Positions 28,730-37,758 of a DNA stretch of 64,000 nt are shown here, one piece after another. The stretch comes from Lichenicola sp964236105 (GTDB lineage Bacteria > Pseudomonadota > Alphaproteobacteria > Acetobacterales > Acetobacteraceae), in assembly GCA_964236105.1 (NCBI GenBank), contig CAXSBC010000007.1, positions 199,148-263,147 of the forward strand, in the 5' to 3' direction. The first letter of the stretch is position 1. Every line of letters begins with the position of its first letter. The notes under the pieces are model-generated. The model worked only from the letters and a program-made list of their open reading frames with translations, was not told where the DNA came from and did no database searches. A program made the position numbers and the translations under genes.

Positions 28730-29065
28730 CTAGCGCTGCCAGAGGGTGACGATCGCGCCGCCCGCCAGGATGAACAGCCCGCCCACCGCGATCGGCAGCG
28801 TCGGCGGACTGCCGAACACGACCAGGTTGATGATCTGTCCGACAACAAAGAAGGTCGCCACATAGGCGCCGATCAGCCGGCCCCAATCGAGCGGGGCCAG
28901 GTTGAGGGTGAGGCCGTAGAGCGACAGGGTCGCGCCGCCCGCCAGCATCAGCAGGGCGCGCGCCGGCAGGGGGTGCGGCCTGAGGCCGATCCGGATGATC
29001 GCGTCGCCGCCGGTCTCCAGCGTGGTCGCCAGCACCAGAAGCGCGACGGGCAGCAGGTGACGCAC
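28730..29065 (-). CDS. YnfA/UPF0060-like small membrane protein
   Basis: 111 aa, four predicted helices, for example LLPVALLVLATTLETGGDAI and LFILAGGAIVTLW. The layout and the LLMLAGGATLSLYGLTL / GRLIGAYVATFFV motifs resemble YnfA, a small DMT/SMR-like protein. Role unproven; possibly efflux. Separated from the upstream lipoprotein gene on the same strand by 22 nt, so may be co-transcribed with it. Confidence 0.65.
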   Translation of the reverse strand: MRHLLPVALLVLATTLETGGDAIIRIGLRPHPLPARALLMLAGGATLSLYGLTLNLAPLDWGRLIGAYVATFFVVGQIINLVVFGSPPTLPIAVGGLFILAGGAIVTLWQR

Positions 29066-29087
29066 GGGGCCGGGGCCGGCCGGAGCG

Positions 29088-29567
29088 CTACTTCACCTCG
29101 AGGTGGAAATCGCTGGTCCAGGCGCTGCCGGTCGGCGTGATGACGGCGATGGTGAAGCTGTCGCGTCCCGTATAGCCGGGCACGGGGCGGTAGAAGCCGG
29201 CGACGCCGGGACGCGGGTGCAGGTTGCAGGGATAGCGCTGATCCTGCCTCGGGAAGTCCGGATAGAATCGTCCCGGCTTGATGGTCATGGTGCCGTGCAT
29301 CGGCGGGTCGAGCAGGCGCACGGTGGCGGTCCCGGCCACCGAGCAGTCGGGGTTCAGGTCGAACCAGGCGTTGATCCGGCTCGGCCGGTTCTCGGCGACC
29401 GCGAACGGGATCGAGAAGTGGCGGTCGGTTCTGGAGCCGGCGGAACCGGGGTCGGGAGGCAAAGGCAGGCTCGACCGCGCGATCGGAAAGGTCAGGCCGT
29501 CGAAGTTCCTGGTGCAGCCGCCGAGCAGGACGGCCGGGAGAACGAGCAGGCGCAGAACGAGCTTCAT
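29088..29567 (-). CDS. hypothetical lipoprotein (159 aa)
   Basis: Signal peptide KLVLRLLVLPAVLLGGC ends in a lipobox. The mature part includes GTATVRLLDPPMHGTMTIKP and YTGRDSFTIAVITPTG, resembling an Ig-like/cadherin-like beta-sandwich domain (PxHGTx... YTGxDSF pattern as in bacterial 'Ig-like domain' repeats). Two Cys (residues around 75 and 115) may pair. Function unknown; attached to the outer or inner membrane. Confidence 0.72.
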   Translation of the reverse strand: MKLVLRLLVLPAVLLGGCTRNFDGLTFPIARSSLPLPPDPGSAGSRTDRHFSIPFAVAENRPSRINAWFDLNPDCSVAGTATVRLLDPPMHGTMTIKPGRFYPDFPRQDQRYPCNLHPRPGVAGFYRPVPGYTGRDSFTIAVITPTGSAWTSDFHLEVK

Positions 29568-29708
29568 CGAGGGTCTCGCGGGCTGGACGGCCAGTCTGCC
29601 ATGGACGTCGCGCGTTCAACAACGCCCGTCGCGGACCCAGGCCGCCCCTGGCCGGTCCCGACCGGATCGGCTAAGGCAAACGCCGCTTTTCCCCGAGCGA
29701 TCGGGTGT

Positions 29709-29752
29709 CCAGAGGGCGACTGCCTTCTGGCGGGTCCAGGGCAGAGCCCTGG
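29709..29752. repeat. double-hairpin intergenic repeat, copy 2
   Basis: CCAGAGGGC-GACT-GCCTTCTGG (one G-U/mismatch) then CCAGGGC-AGA-GCCCTGG. Loops GACT and AGA and the 5-6 nt between hairpins match copy 1 at 24038-24081, whereas stem bases covary. It sits 28 nt before pheS, inside the likely 5' leader. Confidence 0.8.
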
Positions 29753-29779
29753 CCTGTCCCTGGCCTGAGGTATGTATCG

Positions 29780-30853
29780 ATGCCCGACGATCTGGACGCG
29801 CTGAAGCAGGAGACCCTGGCCGCCCTGGAGGCTGCCGCCGACATGCGTGCCTGGGACGGCGTTCGCGTGGGGACGCTGGGCAAGTCCGGCCGGCTGACCG
29901 GGCTGCTGAAGGAGCTGGGCCGTGCGGCGCCGGAGCAGCGCAAGGCGCGCGGGGCCGCGCTGAACGCGCTCCGGGACGAGCTCGGGCTTGCGATCGAGGC
30001 GCGGGGCCGGGCGCTGGAGGCGGCCGCCCTGGATGCCAGGCTGCGGGCCGAGCGGGTGGACGTGACGCTGCCGGCAGCACCCGACGGGATCGGCCTGATC
30101 CATCCGCTGAGCCGGACGATCGAGGAGACGGTGGCGATCTTCGGGGCGATGGGATTCTCGCTGGCGGACGGGCCGGACATAGAGACCGACTGGCACAACT
30201 TCTCGGCGCTCAACACGCCGGCGCATCATCCGGCGCGCACCGATCACGACACCTTCTACCTGCCGCCGCTGGCCGGCGAGGGTGCCGCCAGCCGGGTGCT
30301 CAGGACGCAGACGTCGGGCGTGCAGATCCGCACCATGCTGAGCGTGCCGCCGCCGATCCGGATCATCGTGCCGGGGCGGACCTATCGCGCGGACCACGAT
30401 GCGACGCATTCGCCGATGTTCCACCAGTGCGAGGGCCTGGTGGTCGACCGGGCGATCACGCTCGGGCACCTGAAGGGGACGCTGATCGAGTTCCTGCGGG
30501 CCTTCTTCGGCCTGCCGTCGCTGCCGGTCCGGTTCCGGGCCTCCTACTTCCCGTTCACCGAGCCGTCGATGGAGGTCGATATCGGCTGGAGCCGGCGGAC
30601 GGGCGAGATCGGCGGCGGCGGCGACTGGCTCGAGGTGCTGGGCTCGGGAATGGTGCATCCGCGCGTGCTGGCCAATTGCGGGCTCGATCCCCGCGTCTGG
30701 CAGGGATTCGCCTTCGGGATGGGGGTGGAGCGGCTGACCATGCTGAAGCACGGGATCCCGGACCTGCGGTCGCTGTACGAGAGCGACCTGCGGTGGCTGC
30801 GGCATTACGGGTCCAGTCCGCTGACGCCGGCCATGCTGCATGAGGGGATCTGA
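29780..30853 (+). CDS. pheS: phenylalanine--tRNA ligase alpha subunit
   Basis: 357 aa catalytic subunit. Class II motif 2 region TYRADHDATHSPMFHQCEG and motif 3 GFAFGMGVERLTMLKHGIPD are clear; N-terminal coiled coil (about 1-95) contacts tRNA. ATG 29780 chosen because TGAGG is 9 nt upstream. Three nt from pheT. The leader contains the double-hairpin repeat; I did not find a classical Phe-rich attenuator peptide. Confidence 0.97.
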   Translation: MPDDLDALKQETLAALEAAADMRAWDGVRVGTLGKSGRLTGLLKELGRAAPEQRKARGAALNALRDELGLAIEARGRALEAAALDARLRAERVDVTLPAAPDGIGLIHPLSRTIEETVAIFGAMGFSLADGPDIETDWHNFSALNTPAHHPARTDHDTFYLPPLAGEGAASRVLRTQTSGVQIRTMLSVPPPIRIIVPGRTYRADHDATHSPMFHQCEGLVVDRAITLGHLKGTLIEFLRAFFGLPSLPVRFRASYFPFTEPSMEVDIGWSRRTGEIGGGGDWLEVLGSGMVHPRVLANCGLDPRVWQGFAFGMGVERLTMLKHGIPDLRSLYESDLRWLRHYGSSPLTPAMLHEGI

Positions 30854-30856
30854 GCG

Positions 30857-33316
30857 ATGAAGTTCACCCTGTCCTGGCTGCGCGACCATCTCGACACCGG
30901 GGCGACGCTGGACGAGCTGGCGGCGAAGCTCAACCAGATCGGGCTCGAGGTGGAGGGCGTCGAGAACCGGGGTGCCGCGCTGGCGCCGTTCCGGACCGCG
31001 CGCATTCTCGAGGCACTGCCGCATCCGAATGCCGACCGGCTGCGGGTGTGCCGGGTCGATACCGGTGACGACGGCGAGCCGGTGCAGGTGGTGTGCGGGG
31101 CGCCGAACGCGCGGGCGGGGATCTCGGTGATCTTCGCGCCTCCGGGCACCTACATCCCGGGTAGTGCCATCACCATCAAGGCGGGCGCGATACGCGGGCA
31201 GAGCAGCGACGGGATGCTGTGCTCGCTGCGCGAGCTCGGGCTCGGCACCGAGCATGACGGGATCGCGGAGCTGCCGGAGAACACCACGCCGGGGCAATCC
31301 TACGCCAACTTCGCCGGGCTGGACGATCCGGTGATCGAGATCGCGGTCACGCCGAACCGGGGCGACGCGCTGGCGGTGCGGGGCGTCGCACGCGACCTGG
31401 CGGCGGCGGGAATGGGGCGTCTGCGTCCCTGGCTGGCGCAGACGGTCGAGGGGACGTTCGAAAGCCCGATCCGGTGGGAGGACGCGTTCGCCGAGGCCTG
31501 CCCGTTCGTGCTCGGGCGGACCATTCGCGGCGTCGTGAACGGGCCGTCGCCGCCATGGCTGCAGGAGCGGCTGAGCGCGGTGGGGCTGCGGCCGATCAGC
31601 GCGCTCGTGGATGTCACCAACTTCTTCGCCTTCGACCTCGGACGGCCGCTGCACGTGTTCGATGCGGCCAAGGTGACGGGCGGGGTGCTGACGATCCGGC
31701 GCGGGCAGGGCGAGACGCTGCGCGCGCTGGACGGGCGGGACTACGTGGCCGATGCCGGGGACTGCGTGATCGCCGACGCGGCGGGCGTGCAGTCGTTCGC
31801 CGGGCTGATGGGCGGTGCCGCGACGGGCGCGTCGGAGGGCACGACGTCGGTGTTCGTGGAGTGCGCGCTGTTCGATCCGGTGCGGATCGCGCTGTCGGGA
31901 CGTCGGCATGGGCTGAACTCGGAGGCGCGGCAGCGGTTCGAGCGCGGGATCGATCCGGCACTGCCGGCGGCGGCGCTTGAGGCCGCGACGCGGATGATCA
32001 TCGAGCTGTGCGGCGGCGAGGCGAGCGAGGTCGTGCGGGCGGGCGAGGAGCCCGGCTGGCAGCGGCAGGCGTCGCTCCGGTTCGCCCGCATCGCCGGGCT
32101 CGGCGGCCTCGCGGTGGCGCCGGACGAGGCGGTGGCGTCGCTGGAGCATCTCGGTTTCGCGCTGCGCTCGCGCGACGAGGCGGGTGCGGTGTTCGAGGTG
32201 CCGTCCTGGCGCAACGACGTGGCGGCGCCGATCGCGCTGGCGCTGCAGCCGGGTGGCGGACATGACGAGACGGAGGCGAGACGCGGCGTCGAAGCGGTGG
32301 AAGCGGAGTGCGACCTGATCGAGGAGGTGCTGCGGCTGCGCGGGCTGGATGCCGTGCCGCCGGTGACGCTGCCGCCGATGTCGGTGGTGCCGCTGCCGTC
32401 GCTGTCGCCGCGACAGGTGCGCAGCGGCGTCGCGCGCCGGATGCTGGCGTCGCGCGGGATGGCGGAGTGCGTGGGGTTCAGCTTCACCGCGCGCGACCAC
32501 GCCGCCCGGTTCGGGGAGGCGCCGGAGAGCCTGCATCTGCTGAACCCGATCGCCGCCGACCTGGACCAGATGCGGCCGACGCCGCTGGCAACGCTGGTGG
32601 AGGCGGCCGGACGGAACGCGGCGCGCGGGACCCTCGACGTGGCGCTGTTCGAGATCGGCGCCGGGTTCGAGACGGGCGGGCAGCGGCTGCTGGCGGCGGG
32701 GTTGCGCTGCGGCCACACGCCGCGCCGTCCCGGGCAGGGGCAGCAGGCGGTCTCGGTGTGGGACGCGAAGGCTGACGCCATGGCGGTGCTGGGAGCGCTC
32801 GGCGTGCCGGCGGACGCGGTGTCGATCACGCCGGACGCGCCCGGCCACTATCATCCGGGCCGGTCCGGCGTGCTGCGGCAGGGGCCGAAGATCGTGCTGG
32901 GACGGTTCGGCGAGCTGCATCCGGGGCTGCTGGCAGAGCTCGGCCAGGACCGGCCGGCGGCGGCGTTCGAGCTGTTCCTGGACGCGGTCGCCGATCCGAA
33001 GCGCAAGCGCCGGCCGGCACCGGATCTGCCGTCGCTGCAGCCGGTGCGGCGCGACTTCGCCTTCCTGGTGGGGAGCGCGGTCGCCGCCGACACGCTGCTG
33101 CGGGCGGCGAAGGGGGCGGAGCGCAGCCTGATCGCCGGGGTCGGCCTGTTCGATGTCTATGAAGGCGACCGGCTGCCGGCCGGGTCGAAGTCGCTGGCGA
33201 TCGAGGTGGTGTTCCAGCCGCGCGAGCGCACGCTGACGGATGCGGAGCTGGAGGCGGCGTCGGCGAAAGTGGTGGCGGCGGTGATCAAGGCAACCGGGGG
33301 GACATTGCGCGCCTGA
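30857..33316 (+). CDS. pheT: phenylalanine--tRNA ligase beta subunit
   Basis: 819 aa, normal length. N-terminal tRNA-binding (EMAP-like) domain residues about 40-150, B3/B4 editing domain about 210-375 (LVDVTNFFAFDLGRPLHVFD), B5 domain, inactive class II core and C-terminal anticodon-binding domain (LFDVYEGDRLPAGSKSLAIE). Between RNDVAAPIALALQ and ECDLIEEVLRL there is an extra loop of about 20 residues, seen also in relatives. Forms an alpha2beta2 complex with PheS. Confidence 0.97.
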   Translation: MKFTLSWLRDHLDTGATLDELAAKLNQIGLEVEGVENRGAALAPFRTARILEALPHPNADRLRVCRVDTGDDGEPVQVVCGAPNARAGISVIFAPPGTYIPGSAITIKAGAIRGQSSDGMLCSLRELGLGTEHDGIAELPENTTPGQSYANFAGLDDPVIEIAVTPNRGDALAVRGVARDLAAAGMGRLRPWLAQTVEGTFESPIRWEDAFAEACPFVLGRTIRGVVNGPSPPWLQERLSAVGLRPISALVDVTNFFAFDLGRPLHVFDAAKVTGGVLTIRRGQGETLRALDGRDYVADAGDCVIADAAGVQSFAGLMGGAATGASEGTTSVFVECALFDPVRIALSGRRHGLNSEARQRFERGIDPALPAAALEAATRMIIELCGGEASEVVRAGEEPGWQRQASLRFARIAGLGGLAVAPDEAVASLEHLGFALRSRDEAGAVFEVPSWRNDVAAPIALALQPGGGHDETEARRGVEAVEAECDLIEEVLRLRGLDAVPPVTLPPMSVVPLPSLSPRQVRSGVARRMLASRGMAECVGFSFTARDHAARFGEAPESLHLLNPIAADLDQMRPTPLATLVEAAGRNAARGTLDVALFEIGAGFETGGQRLLAAGLRCGHTPRRPGQGQQAVSVWDAKADAMAVLGALGVPADAVSITPDAPGHYHPGRSGVLRQGPKIVLGRFGELHPGLLAELGQDRPAAAFELFLDAVADPKRKRRPAPDLPSLQPVRRDFAFLVGSAVAADTLLRAAKGAERSLIAGVGLFDVYEGDRLPAGSKSLAIEVVFQPRERTLTDAELEAASAKVVAAVIKATGGTLRA

Positions 33317-33382
33317 GGCGGATTTGCCGTTGGTGCCGGAACGATCGGGCCGCTCATGCGTCCGGATGCCAGAGGGGACACC

Positions 33383-34702
33383 ATGACGCGCTGCGTGCCG
33401 ATCGCCCTGTTGCTTGTGCTGGGCTCGGGGCCGGCAGCGATGGCCGATACGCGCGTCCAGGTGGGCCATGCGGTGTATGGCTGTGTCGATCCGCGGGCGA
33501 CGCTTGCACTGGCCGGCCGCGACGGACGTCTGCATCCGGATGACTGGGTTGCCTCGGTGCGGCAGGGTGGACGCTGCTTCAAGCTGACGCCGGCGCTGCG
33601 GCTCGAGGTGATCATGCGCACCGCCGGACTGGCCCTGGTGCGCCGGGTGCCGCCGCGGGTCGGCGAGCCGCCGATCTATGTGCTGGCAGGGCAGCTCAGG
33701 ACCGAGCGTCAACAGGAACCGAGCCGCAGGCGCGAGACCGGCGAGCCGGTCGCGGCCGCGCCGATGGCAAGTCCGCTCGCACCGCCGCCGGCACCGACGA
33801 ATGCTCCCCCGGCGACGTCGCCCCCGGCGCCGTCTTCCGCTCCACCGGTTGCAACGGCACCAGCGCCGACGGATACGACCGGCGCTGCCGGCGGCTCCGC
33901 AGCCGGTCCGGTCGCGCCGGCGCCCAGCGCGGTCGCGCCCGCCGTCGTGCCGCCGGTTCCACCAGCCGCTGCACTGCCAGCCGCTGCTCCGCCTGCCGCA
34001 GTGTCGCCGGCACCTCCCGCAGCATCGGGATCATCCTCGGCGGGGGTCAGTACGCCCGCACCATCGCAGGCCGGCGGCACCGCGACGGTCACGCCGCCGC
34101 CGGCCGTGCCCGCTGCACCGGCTGGAGTTGCAACCGACACGCCAGTCGCACCGGCCCCCTGGCCACCGCGACAGGCTGCCGTGGCATCGGGCGGCTGGCT
34201 CGGGATCGGCGGCCTGATCGCAGGCCTGGTGACGCTGCTGCTGCTGGCCTTCGTGGCGGTGGCCTTTGCCGTGGCGCGGCGGCGACGGCATTTCGCGCAT
34301 GTGGAGGAGGGCTGGCCGTCCCCCAAGGGCAGGGTGGCGCCCACACCGGCGGCCCGACCGGATGCGAAGCTGTTTCCGACGCCGCAGGCCTTCCGCCGGT
34401 ACTGCGCCGGCGAACTGGAACGCGCGGGCTGGGTGACGCAGCTTGCCTTTCCCGGCGACGGCAGCGGCCCGGACATCGTCGGCCGGCGGGCGGGAACCGT
34501 CCTGGCCGTGCGTTGCCGCCTGTCGCCGAACGACATCACCAGCGAGATGGTCGACGAGGCGCACGTGATGGGCACGAAGCAGGCGGCCTCGGTCACCATG
34601 CTGGCATCCAACGCGCCGTTCTCGCAGCGGGCACGCGACGAGGCGGTCCGTCATCGGGTTCACCTGCTGCGCGACAACGAGCTGTCGGTGTTCGTCGGCT
34701 GA
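33383..34702 (+). CDS. membrane-tethered Mrr-like restriction endonuclease-fold protein
   Basis: 439 aa. Signal peptide (VPIALLLVLGSGPAAMA), an N-terminal periplasmic module of about 90 residues (VYGCVDPRATLALAGRDGR), a Pro/Ala/Ser-rich linker of about 150 residues, a TM helix (LIAGLVTLLLLAFVAVAFAV), then a cytoplasmic domain with Mrr_cat features: GDGSGPDIVGRRAGTVLAVRC and ASVTMLASNAPFSQRARDEA. The expected catalytic (E/Q)xK is replaced by VRC, so nuclease activity is doubtful. Strong AGGGGA site 6 nt before ATG 33383. Follows pheT by 66 bp. Confidence 0.75.
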   Translation: MTRCVPIALLLVLGSGPAAMADTRVQVGHAVYGCVDPRATLALAGRDGRLHPDDWVASVRQGGRCFKLTPALRLEVIMRTAGLALVRRVPPRVGEPPIYVLAGQLRTERQQEPSRRRETGEPVAAAPMASPLAPPPAPTNAPPATSPPAPSSAPPVATAPAPTDTTGAAGGSAAGPVAPAPSAVAPAVVPPVPPAAALPAAAPPAAVSPAPPAASGSSSAGVSTPAPSQAGGTATVTPPPAVPAAPAGVATDTPVAPAPWPPRQAAVASGGWLGIGGLIAGLVTLLLLAFVAVAFAVARRRRHFAHVEEGWPSPKGRVAPTPAARPDAKLFPTPQAFRRYCAGELERAGWVTQLAFPGDGSGPDIVGRRAGTVLAVRCRLSPNDITSEMVDEAHVMGTKQAASVTMLASNAPFSQRARDEAVRHRVHLLRDNELSVFVG

Positions 34703-36464
34703 AGACCGGGACGATCGGCGTCGCCAGCTGGGCTGTGGCCGTCAATCGGGTGGCCGCGTGACAGGCCGCAGCCCTTGACCGCGTGGTGGTGCGGCAGCGC
34801 CCGCAGCTTCCTCGATCTGCCGGACCGGACGCTGCTGGCGACGCTGTCGCATCATGCGCTGCGCCGGTATCGCGTGAACGAGGCGCCGCAGCTGCGGGCC
34901 TGGGCCGTGCAGGCCTCGATCCTGCGCGAGGTGCTGCGGGCGGTATCCGACTGCGGCAGCTGGCAGGTGCTGCTGGAGTTCGAGATCCCCCGCCTGGGCG
35001 GCCGCCTCGATGTCGTGCTGCTGTCGCCGCGGGCGATCTTCGCGATCGAGTTCAAGGTCGGCGCCGGGAGCTTCGAGGGCGCGGATCGGCTGCAGCTCGA
35101 CGGCTACGCGCTCGACCTGCAGGACTTCCACGCCGGCTGCCGCCGTCACCCGATCCTGCCGATCCTGGTGGCGACCGATGCGGCGGTGTCGCCTGTCGCG
35201 CTGCCGCTGCTGCTGCCGGGCGTCGCCACCATCATGCAGGCCAACGCCGCCAGCCTGCCGGCGCTGGTGCGGACGCTGGACGCGCAGATGCCGGCGGTGG
35301 GGCAGAAGCTCGACGTGCGAGGCTGGGACAGCGCGCCGTATCGGCCGGTCCCCAACGTGATCGAGGCGGCCTGTCTGCTCTACGACCGTCACGAGGTGGC
35401 CGAGATCGCCAGCGCACGGGCCGACGCCGTCAACCTGACGCTGACCGCGGGGCGCATCGCCGCCATCCTGACGGAGAGCGAGGCGGCGGGCACCAAGACG
35501 ATCCTGTTCGTCACCGGTGTCCCCGGGGCCGGTAAGACGCTGTGCGGCCTGAACGCCGCGTTCTCGACCGTCTCCGATGCGGCGGGCGCCACCTTCCTCA
35601 CCGGCAATCCGACGCTCGTGCACGTGCTGCGCGAGGCGCTGGTGCGCAACGTTGCCGGAACGCCGGCGGCACGACGGTTGGCCGCGCATCGGATGGAGGG
35701 GGTGATCCAGGCGTTGCCGCGGTTCCGCGACCTGTATGTGCAGCGCGCCGGCGAGACGCCGCCGGAGCGGGTCATGGTGATCGACGAGGCGCAGCGGAGC
35801 TGGACGCAGGCGCATGCGGTGGCCAAGACGCGGGACCGGCCGGTCAGGCTGGATCGGTCGGAGCCGGCGCATCTGCTCGACATCCTCGACCGGCATGAGG
35901 GGTTTGCCGGGATCGTCTGCCTGATCGGCAACGGCCAGGAGATCCATGACGGGGAGGGCGGGCTGGCGGCGTGGGGTGCGGCCCTGGCCGAGCGGCCCGG
36001 GTGGCGGGTTCATGCGCCGCCGGCCGCGCTGTCGGATGCCGAGCCGCGCAACCGGCTGCCGGCGCTGCCGGGGCTGGCGACGGAGCCGGCCCTGCACCTG
36101 ACGGTGCCGGTCCGGTCGTTGCGCCACGATGCGACGCCGCACTGGGTGGATGCGGTGCTGCGGGGCGATGCGGCGGCGGCACGCGACATCGTCGCCGTGC
36201 AGGGAGCCGTGCCGTTCCGGCTGACGCGCGATCTCGCCGCCCTGCGCGCCGGGCTTCGGCGGATGGCGCGCGGGGTGCACCGCGCCGGCCTCGTGGCCAG
36301 CGCCGGCGCGCGCCGGCTGCGGGCGGAGGGGCTCGGCTGCGAGCTCGCGCACATGGAGGCCGATGCGGTGGCGCGCTGGTTTCTCGATAGCTGGCTGCGC
36401 GATCGCGACGTGCGTGCGTCGGATGCGCTGGAGCTGGTGGCCACGCAGTTCTCGGTGCAGGGGC

Positions 36465-36472
36465 TGGAGCTC
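36465..36472. repeat. 8-bp target-site duplication, left copy
   Basis: TGGAGCTC, directly outside the left inverted repeat and identical to 40062-40069. Eight bp is the usual duplication for IS1595-family elements. Confidence 0.93.
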
Positions 36473-36499
36473 CGGTATTATGTAGCACCTGCCACCACG
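36473..36499 (+). repeat. left terminal inverted repeat of the IS1595 element
   Basis: Begins CGGTATTATGTAGCACCTGC. Matches the reverse complement of 40035-40061 at 26 of 27 positions (T/C difference at base 18). Confidence 0.93.
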
Positions 36500-36598
36500 C
36501 GGGATCTTCTTCTACATCAACCGGTCACGACATACAGGACGCCGCTGATCGTCCCCGAACGGGAGGGCGGTGAGGTGTAGAGCGTCGTGCGCCGCTTT

Positions 36599-37468
36599 TT
36601 AGTCTGCGTCATTGTAAGTTTGGCAGTAGTCCAAACGTTCGACGCTGGCAGCGGCCCCTGGGGCGTTTTCGGGGCCGCCAAGTATGTAACAGAAGTGAAA
36701 CCAGTGCGGGCGTTTGAAGGTGTCTTGCCACGTCAGTTCACCGAAAGCATACAGACGAACGGAACTGCCGCGAAGAATAGCGTCAACAAGAGCAGGCGGG
36801 TATTTCACTTGACTCCTCGCTACAATTCCGATCTGGTCGTCTTTAAATATAATAGTACTGTTATTAACACCCTGAGCCGGAACTTTATTATCAATCACTT
36901 CGTAAATTTGTTTGGTAATGAGCGGGTATGCAAGTGCAGTAAGCCACATCTTTATTTCAGTATGATAAGCAGGGGTTTCACCACCGTTCTTGAAATTAGC
37001 GCCGACAGACATATAAACGCCGTCTGGTGGAACTGGGTAAGCCGGCCTGACGAAATCAGTTTCGCTTCTAAACATATAAGCTCTGAGCTGTCGCTTCTCC
37101 GTGTCGCTAGAGACGTAAGCCTGCCAACTGGCGGCGCCAACAGCGCCGAGGGAAATGACGGTAGTGAGGATGACAAACACCGTAGCCCGTTTGGACCAGC
37201 GGAGGGCATCGTCGCCGCTTGTCTTGTTCTCTTGGTGATGGGCAGCGCTTTGTTGAACAAAGGAGCGAATGTTTTCGTTAAGTTGGTGAAGGTGTTTGCT
37301 GGACTCCCAAGAATGGTCCTCGGCGCTATTTTGATCTTGGTGGCAATCGAGGAGATCTTGTTGCTCGTTGTCTTTCCTAGGCTGTAACAATAGACCAGCG
37401 AAAATCAGAAGTTTTCCAACTATGGCTCTCGCAACCTGACCGTATGGCACCCAATCGCCTCCAAGCAC
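36599..37468 (-). CDS. hypothetical membrane protein, transposon cargo (289 aa)
   Basis: GTG start at 37468. A short hydrophobic stretch near residues 17-28, a polar Gln/His-rich region with predicted helix (HLHQLNENIRSFVQQSAAHH), one strong TM helix (VFVILTTVISLGAVGAASW, about 93-111) and an extracytoplasmic domain of about 170 residues (RQLRAYMFRSETDF, GANFKNGGETPAYHTEIKMW, FGELTWQDTFKRPHWFHFCY). The last part resembles a common bacterial 'RAY... NxGxTPA... Y.D.F...HwT.fC' membrane-associated domain of unknown role. Overlaps the upstream gene by 49 nt. AT-rich codon use marks it as foreign. Confidence 0.7.
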   Translation of the reverse strand: MLGGDWVPYGQVARAIVGKLLIFAGLLLQPRKDNEQQDLLDCHQDQNSAEDHSWESSKHLHQLNENIRSFVQQSAAHHQENKTSGDDALRWSKRATVFVILTTVISLGAVGAASWQAYVSSDTEKRQLRAYMFRSETDFVRPAYPVPPDGVYMSVGANFKNGGETPAYHTEIKMWLTALAYPLITKQIYEVIDNKVPAQGVNNSTIIFKDDQIGIVARSQVKYPPALVDAILRGSSVRLYAFGELTWQDTFKRPHWFHFCYILGGPENAPGAAASVERLDYCQTYNDAD

Positions 37469-37650
37469 TGCACAAAGAACACAGCTGTAAAGCTGCCGCG
37501 TGCGATCTTGTTAGCGAGATTTCGTTCCGATTCCGAGATGCCTAATGGCTCTAACTTGCTAGCCAGTTCCTTGTAGCTGATGTTCCGGCGCTTCAGCTCG
37601 GCCTTCAGAATGCCCTTCGTGTAGTCCGTCCATTCTTCGGCGCTATGCAC
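37420..37650 (-). CDS. DUF6471-type small protein, transposon cargo (76 aa)
   Basis: GTG 37650 with a strong GGAGG 8 nt upstream. SAEEWTDYTKGILKAELKRR, ISYKELASKLEPLGISESE and NLANKIARGSFTAVFFVQCL match the DUF6471 pattern, an HTH-like small domain with a shape like a phage-repressor HTH. Probably a DNA-binding regulator. Its 3' end overlaps the membrane-protein gene, so the two form one unit. Confidence 0.75.
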   Translation of the reverse strand: MHSAEEWTDYTKGILKAELKRRNISYKELASKLEPLGISESERNLANKIARGSFTAVFFVQCLEAIGCHTVRLREP

Positions 37651-37758
37651 AGCACTATCCTCCGATACGATAGAAATATCATCGTATCTGATGTTTTATC
37701 CACTGACTACGGGATATGTCATTATCATATTCGGGGTGTTCACACCGGATACGATGAC

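Larger units (their letters stand above)
34775..36580 (+). pseudogene. 5' part of PD-(D/E)XK nuclease-helicase gene (DUF2075), split by IS
   Basis: Native sequence runs from TTG 34775 to 36472 (566 codons); the frame then reads 36 codons of transposon. N-terminal nuclease domain: GGRLDVVLLSPRAIFAIEFK (D79, E92, K94). Helicase: Walker A TGVPGAGKT (248-255), Walker B VMVIDEAQ (337-340), motif III-like LIGNGQEIHDG, and the motif V start TQFSVQGLEL. The lost C-terminus with motif VI lies at 40062-40417. Without it ATP hydrolysis coupling should fail. Such proteins are candidates for repair or anti-phage nucleases. Confidence 0.88.

Noticed and set aside
29564..33712. 1382-codon minus-strand open frame opposite pheS-pheT
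   Set aside because: Despite its size it is compositionally typical of antisense GC-rich DNA and contradicts the well-supported pheS-pheT genes.
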